A program made the translations under genes and the position numbers. DNA of 64,000 bases from Angiostrongylus vasorum. Lineage: Eukaryota > Nematoda > Chromadorea > Rhabditida > Metastrongylidae. The DNA lies in contig JADANN010000249.1 of the NCBI GenBank assembly GCA_018806985.1, positions 62,001-126,000 of the forward strand. The letters are read 5' to 3'. The notes under the pieces are model-generated. The model had not been told where the DNA came from and searched no databases. It saw only the letters and a list, made by a program, of their open reading frames with translations. Shown here one piece after another: positions 58,641 through 64,000 of this stretch (positions are counted from its first letter, which is position 1; every line of letters begins with the position of its first letter).

Positions 58641-59599
58641 GTGACACATTAAAAAATGTTTGAAAGAGATTTGCGAAAATAACATTTGTCGTTATTCTTT
58701 GTGGGAGAAAAACAAGAGTAGTTTTACAACTTGTCCAGTGAGAGTTTTCTCAAAAGAACCTGATGTGTTAAACGTGAAGAAAACGCCGTCCTGCCATGTC
58801 GTATTCGGATAGCGACTGTCTTTCAGCACCTGTCTCTTCACACGAACTCCGGTCACGACGTTGTCAAAAGTCTGCTTGGCTTGCCTCCTGAACTCAATCC
58901 ATAACGTACTTTTTGGAATAATCTCACCGAGAGCATTTTCGATTCAGTATTAAATCACCCCATAAACAGCGTTTTATTTTTGGTGTAGATTTCTTTTAAT
59001 GTCTGGCATAGAACAGATCTTAGATATCGATTTGTCCAGAATTGGGTGATCATCCTTCGATATCACGGCGATCTCCTCCCCATGCGAATGAAGTCATTTT
59101 TGGAATCACAAAACCAACATGGGTAGTGGAGAACTGGCGCTGAACCTCTAATCTTTGGTTGGTTCCCTGTTTCCTCACTTGAGACGACCAACGTTCTCTC
59201 GTTAGTGTTTTCGTCATACCAGAAAAAGTGGTGATTTGGCGATGTGAGATCCGAGGATCTTAAAATGTTCGTATTTCGGCATTAGAAAATCTCAATTGAC
59301 TTATCTCCTTAAGCTTTGTTCCTCTCTGTGATTTCCCTTGTGAGCATCTTGGTGACCATAAATGGAGGGTTTTATAGTAGAATCGCTTTCGATCTTGTGG
59401 CAGTTTGTCAGTACGGCAACGACGGAAACTAATAGAATGGATCTCATCTCTAAATATCCTATTTTGAATAAAACAGACCTGACGCTGGCAATTAACAAAA
59501 GTTGCAGCAAGCAAAGTTTTTGCCAAAAGGCGCCCTCATTTAATTTCAAAATTTCTCAGTTATTACTTCACAAACGAATGGACAAGTGACTGTTACACT

Positions 59600-59815
59600 C
59601 ATTATGATGCTGAGATATTTGCAAAACTTGAACCTCAGGTTAGATTCGAACCCATGATGGCAGCGTTATGGTAAAAAAATCTGCTTAAGAGAAAGGCAAA
59701 AATGAGGGTCTCGGTGGTGCAGTGGATAGAACGTGATCACCGAGGAAAGGTAATGTTTTTTCACATAATACCGTAACGTGAAAAAATGATAGGCAGTGAA
59801 TAGGATAATACTTTC
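59600..59815. mobile_element. SINE B fossil (copy 11) with near-canonical tRNA boxes
   Basis: The minus-strand piece gatgctgagatatttgcaaa is followed by ggttagattcgaaccc, which on the minus strand gives a B box close to GGTTCGAATC. After a joint, the plus piece ggtctcggtggtgcagtgga, tagaacg has a good A box. The tail side (aatgataggcagtgaatag) follows. This old copy suggests that the family derives from a tRNA gene. Confidence 0.55.
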
Positions 59816-60654
59816 ATAATTCTCATGAGTCTTATTCTTTCATAATTCTCAAAAACTGTTTGAGATATCACACAAAAACCTTCAACTGGTATAAACTGTT
59901 AATAACACTGGAGCACCTACAATCTTAGTATAGCGATCATTCTATGCATCTTTCTACCATAGAAGCATTCTTATAAGGTTACACTATCTTTTTAAAAGTA
60001 TTTAACGCTATTCGAATTCAGTATAAGATTGTCACAAATAAAAGTTATTGAAAAGTACTTTAGGAATTTTCCACTACAGATCTTAGGGCAGGTTCTGAAT
60101 TTAACTGCACTTGTCTCTGAGCGGATAGGTGGTATTCTGTAAGTAATTAATTGTATAAGGACAACAAAAAAAATGTTAAGAGAGCAGCTGCTGGTGGACC
60201 AGATGGTGAGTGTGGTGTAGATGGTGTGCATGATGTTTCCATAGTTCGCGGTTTTATACGTCCTTTTGAACATGATGACGATTTTGTTCAACTACCGTGC
60301 AAACAGTGTTTTAATGATCACGATTTTCCCAGGCCTAATGAATCGCTCAATGTTTACTCATCTGATCATAGTTTGGCGATGACCTTTTGTGTTAAGGAGA
60401 GAACGAATCCCTGAAAAAGGTACTTGTAAGACTACTTGTAAGACATCGCGACAAGTCTAGTACATTTTCTATGAGAAGAATGAGAAAGCGCATTGCAAGC
60501 TGTACCATGTACTACGCACAGTGCATTGGTTCCTTATCTCCCCGGTCCATTCATTTTCTCTTATGTACCATCCAGAAATGTCATCCAACTTTTACGTGTG
60601 GCTTCAGCTGTTGCTTGAAGATTTCCCCTTTCATCTTGAGCGTTGTAGAATGCT
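59816..60654. other. Spacer; unrecognised frame
   Basis: The plus frame 60151-60414 (87 codons) is acidic and Cys-containing but matches nothing that I know. The opposite strand is also open. Confidence 0.25.
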
Positions 60655-60855
60655 GATAGGGTCGATTCTTCCTGGAGTCCCGAGAAAGCCAGGTCGGAAC
60701 GTTCCCATTTGGATTAGAGAAAGTGCTTTTTTTCGGACAAGCCCGGTGCCAATTTTTTCGATCCTGAATGGATGAAATACTTCGTAACGCTGGGGCAGGA
60801 TCGATCGAGCACCATGCTCGTGATGATCGGCATCACTACCACCGTGCTACCCACC
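60655..60855 (-). mobile_element. SINE D copy
   Basis: gaacgttcccatttggatta, gacaagcccggtgccaattt, then gatcgatcgagcaccatg and cactaccaccgtgctaccca. The minus-strand reading shows A-box-like tagcacggtgg and B-box-like ctcgatcgatcc. Repeat E sequence (gcgaatcgaatgcaggaagt) follows at 60905-60995. Confidence 0.6.
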
Positions 60856-61244
60856 CCATGATACGTAACGAAAGCCGATGTCTTCAAATACCACCAGAAA
60901 CCACTTTCTTGATGAAGGATGAAGCGAATCGAATGCAGGAAGTGCTGAGAGCTACACAACATGTGTGGAATAGTGTAAAAATAAAAATGAAATGAAATTT
61001 ACGCGCAATAACAGATTTTTCCATTTCGTGCAGAAAATCCCACCGAGACATCATAGTTCAGTGCAACCAACAGCAAACAGGGAGGGACACTACGAATTGA
61101 GTTCCATTCGCAGTTACTAAATAAGTTGAGGAGTCATCGAGTTCCGTTGTTCACCTCAAATTTGCTTCGCCACCATGGTTTTTCGGCGGATTTAGCTTTC
61201 TTCAGAGCATGATAAGCTCAAATTGAGTACAGTCTAGTCGACCA

Positions 61245-61512
61245 AACACTTCCATTGCCTCAAGAGAAACAGAAAAGGACCATTCCTTCTCAAGACAACG
61301 CCCGGTCTCACGTTGAGGAATCAGCTGTGCAGAAGTTGAACGAGCTGGGCTACGAAAGTTTCCTCATCCCACATGTTCACCAAACCTCTCGCCTACCGAC
61401 TATCACCTCTTTCAAACACCTTGACAAATTTCCTGCGCGAGAATTGCTTCATCAACCACGATGGCGGGAAAAAATGCCTTTGGCAGATTCATCGCTTCTA
61501 GTGCGCTAGGAT
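61245..61512 (+). mobile_element. Mariner transposase fossil
   Basis: The frame reads DNARSHVEESAVQKLNELGY then, after a shift, RLPTITSFKHLDKF, matching the mariner DNARPHV..tvqkLneLgye and SPtDYhlFkhLdnF. Frameshifted and dead. Of the four fossils it keeps the DNAR motif best. Confidence 0.8.
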
Positions 61513-61573
61513 TTCCTAAAAAATGGAAAGAATAAATTTGTTTCTTGTTGCAAAAATGCGTGGATTCAAATGT

Positions 61574-61945
61574 TTTTTAGCCGTAAGCAATCACCCGTCA
61601 ACGGGATTGATCTGGGGAGCCCAAATCGGCACAGAACCCAGTTAAGCTGAGGCTATAGTTATAATCACAATTTTAACCTTTTTACTTACTGCCTACTCTT
61701 TTTAATGGCAGGGTATATTTGCGAAATATAACTTCAACGAAGCTGAGATATTTGCAAAACTCTGGACCGCAGGTGCCTATGGTGGTCAATAGAACTAGCT
61801 GAGAGACAGGCGAAATGAAGCACCCGTATGGTGTGGTGGTGAACGCGTTATTCCCCGGAAAGGACAATAGCGCGTTCGTTCCCCCACCATAGGCACCTGC
61901 GGTCTAGAGTTTTGCAAATATCTCAGCTTCGTTGAAGTTATATTT
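61574..61945. mobile_element. SINE B composite (copy 12)
   Basis: The minus-strand 5' part of one unit (agcaatcacccgtcaacggg to cacaatttta) is followed in tandem by the 3' part of a second unit (cttactgcctactcttt to gtgcctatggtgg). This is joined to a plus-strand segment ending at cttcgttgaagttata. Direct repeats ttcaaatgt lie at 61565-61573 and 61946-61954. Confidence 0.75.
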
Positions 61946-61975
61946 CAAATGTCTTTCTTTCTGCACGGTCTTGCA

Positions 61976-62060
61976 CGAGGTTGATCAATATATTTATTTT
62001 CAGCTAACGTTTTGACGTTTTCGTCTTCATCAGAGTCGATGATCCGAGTGGATGGTCCAC
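61976..62060. repeat. Family F arm, subtype gacgtct
   Basis: gaggttgatcaatatattta, ttttcagctaacgttttgac, cttcatcagagtcgatgatc. Near-copy of 62340-62440. Confidence 0.55.
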
Positions 62061-62339
62061 GCTTGTTATTCGTCTCGATGTGGCCGCTTCGTCTTCGTGT
62101 CGAGTCAGGTCGTCCTCGGCGGGCTATCTCCTCGAATGATGCATACTCAATCGGTGGTGCCCCTTTTTATACACGATGCCGATTGTGCATATAAGGATAA
62201 TGTCAGGTGACAACAACTTGTTTTTTCTTCCGACCATGCATCGTACAGAAGTCGGTGTTACTATCAACTGTTACAGGGTATAGTAATATTTCAAAACTGA
62301 CTTTCCTTTAACCACGGTGTGACTAATCAATATGTATTC

Positions 62340-62440
62340 TTTTTTGATGAGCTTACATGAGGTTGATAAATATATTTTTTTTCGGCTGACGTTTCGACGT
62401 CTTCGTCTTCATCAGAGCCGATAATCCGAGTCGATGATCA
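62340..62440. repeat. Family F arm, subtype gacgtct
   Basis: gaggttgataaatatatttt, tttcggctgacgtttcgacg, tcttcgtcttcatcagagcc. It is in the same orientation as the copy 360 bases upstream, so the two form a direct rather than inverted pair. Confidence 0.55.
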
Positions 62441-62504
62441 AAAGTTTTTATATCGATTAATAAAGTTTCGTTTGAGGCAAGTTTTAACATTTTAAATGAC
62501 ATAG

Positions 62505-63686
62505 TTAAGGACGCTCACTTATATCTGAAGAATCTAACAGAAGAAAATTCACAGTCCTTCTGTATTTCAGACGTCGGCTACGACAAACCACGTCGGTCGT
62601 TTTGCAGAATCTTTGAGCATTAAAAGGAGTACTTGCCGTCACATAGCAAATGGTTAGACAGAGAAACTCTTTCCCTATCGAAATACCTTTATTGTAGGCG
62701 TTCAAATTTTTCATAATACTCGATGGCAAACAAAAGGCAACGAAAGCAACAGATGGCATGCATAAGGTCGCCATCGACGCTGTTACCATCAAGAACAAAT
62801 GCTGACCACCCATTGTTTTGTAACTCCCAAAGAGTTAAAAGCTTAAGAACCAAGACAACACTTGCAATACTTTACAATCTAAAAGTTTCATAAAACTCGG
62901 AAACAAAGAGTATAGTCGTATGAGACTGCTGCTAAAAAAAGAGCACATGATGAAGTATATCATAGAATTCAGCGTTTTTAATAGTATTCGTGATCAAACC
63001 ATAATCATAACTTCATCATATTCATTATTCCTTCCAACAGCAACCAGGAGTAGTGGACATTTTAATAAACTTCTTCCTTTTTCTATCCTTCGCACTGCTT
63101 CCATTTATAACAGAATAATTATAGATGAGAATCAGTGTGCTACAATGTGCCGCCGTCGTAATAGTGCACTATGGGATAAGCGATTTCAGCAGTGAATCGA
63201 AGGGATTAAAATCTGGTGAACAAGATGTTCGGAAAAATAAGCATAGTAAATTCTCATGCTTCAGGGAAATAAAAACTTGTAGCATTATAAGTAGCTTCTC
63301 TGCATAACAGGATATCGAAATCACGAAATCGAGGAGCTGAAGCCCGATATAGACAAGGCGATCATCAGCTTTCTGCAGAACGCATTGGAAAATGTCTTCT
63401 AAAAATACAACATTTCTAAATGAGTGACCAACCGCATAGAACATGACGAATATGAAGCTTCCAATATGACAAGGGCGACAAGCGGAGCAATGTCTTTGAC
63501 GTCGTAAACGGTGTTTGTACAAAAAGACAGGTCCTTGAGGAAAATATCGTTGTAAGGCGAAATGGCGTGGAGGAATATTCTATACTCTGAACACTGAATC
63601 GGCGTAGTTTTGAGAGAAATGGTCCGTCTTTCACTGAACATACTGCTGACTTGACTTTCAGCAGCTTCAGAATTATTAGCTTGCAA
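62505..63686 (-). other. Possible fragments of a 7TM chemoreceptor-like gene
   Basis: Several minus-strand frames are rich in membrane-like stretches: GSFIFVMFYAVGHSF with YIGLQLLDFVISISCY (63169-63522), KDIAPLVALVILEAS (63399-63686) and SMATLCMPSVAFVAF (62505-62813). Nematode serpentine receptors are split into many small exons and often decay. I cannot build a phase-consistent gene, so this is a hint only. Confidence 0.25.
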
Positions 63687-64000
63687 AAGAGGGAGTTCGA
63701 ATTGTATTCAATGACATTTCCCCACTATCTAAGGAGCACACGCCTTCTTCAAATGTGTAAAAATGTCATAGCTTTTTCTCGACTAAACACCCTTTACATA
63801 CTAAGAAGAAGAGGCATAGTCACTTTTATGCAGAGAAGAAATGGCGAACGATTTATAGACGACCTTTCAACATTGTCGTTGCGAAGTATCATGTCAGATT
63901 GATCGCACTTTGCTCAGTATTCTGGAGCAGTTTAAACGTGAGCCAAGTGTTTTTTCATAAATCTTCATATTTTTTTCTACAATTATACTGTAATCTTATA
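63687..64000. other. Window end; nothing recognised
   Basis: A plus frame at 63651-63902 is unsupported by domain or splice context. Confidence 0.25.

Larger units (their letters stand above)
56234..59447 (-). pseudogene. Astacin metalloprotease paralogue, frameshifted (or assembly-damaged)
   Basis: Exons in transcript order: first exon from ATG 59447 (signal peptide MRSILLVSVVAVLTNC; 3' end unclear), 58887-58760, 58073-57990, 57600-57501, 57396-57274, 57230-57130, 57072-56951, 56888-56772, 56713-56595, 56540-56416, 56354-56234. Sizes match the plus-strand copy exon for exon (84, 101, 122, 125 and 121 bases are identical). The zinc site is HEIGHVLGLYH with TMQRYDRDN, the Met-turn DYGSVMHYGE, and CUB sequence is present. 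Relative to the paralogue, exon 57501-57600 has extra T in a T8 run, exon 56772-56888 has +1 near a GGG run, and exon 56595-56713 has +1 in an A6 run and +1 in a T6 run. Each breaks the frame. Splice sites look intact, so the loss is recent or the indels are base-calling errors. The exon 4 donor (gtaagt) is good here, unlike in the other copy. Confidence 0.75.

Overview
This window is eukaryotic nuclear DNA. The spliced genes, AT-rich composition, short GT-AG introns beside long repeat-filled ones, a start codon directly behind a tttacag acceptor (an SL trans-splicing signature) and astacin proteases with EGF and CUB domains all point to a nematode. The very dense SINE load suggests a clade V parasite such as a hookworm; that placement is inference. 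I see no bacterial operons, CRISPR, rRNA or intact tRNA genes.

Layout. Bases 1-11,000 are gene-poor and carry six copies of tRNA-derived SINE A (all on the minus strand), one SINE B composite, foldback elements and a mariner/Tc1 fossil. Bases 12,336-25,780 (+) hold a 19-exon gene whose spliced product, 877 aa with a consistent frame throughout, is a PACS (phosphofurin acidic cluster sorting) protein. Its introns are filled with SINEs, mariner fossils, a foldback element and a CATA microsatellite. Bases 26,900-30,500 are repeats. Bases 30,561 to about 38,054 (-) hold a multi-exon gene for a protein that I read as a Tudor-like domain, one transmembrane helix and a Ser-rich tail; its 5' end is not resolved. 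Bases 38,100-49,900 are mostly repeats with a few unrecognised open frames. Bases 49,933-52,205 (+) hold an astacin metalloprotease gene, and 56,234-59,447 (-) hold its inverted, convergent paralogue with the same exon pattern but several frameshifting indels, mostly in homopolymers. Bases 59,500-64,000 hold a mariner fossil, SINEs and possible 7TM-receptor fragments.

The most interesting material is the mobile DNA. At least three tRNA-derived or retroposon families (A, B, C) are recognisable from the window alone because several copies still have 9-14 bp target-site duplications. Family B is odd: many copies are composites in which one part of the element is inverted relative to the other, some also contain tandem head-to-tail units, the inverted part often ends at the same internal position, and the whole is flanked by target-site duplications. 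This looks like twin-priming (5' inversion) of a SINE, possibly as multimers, and I have not seen it described for this family.
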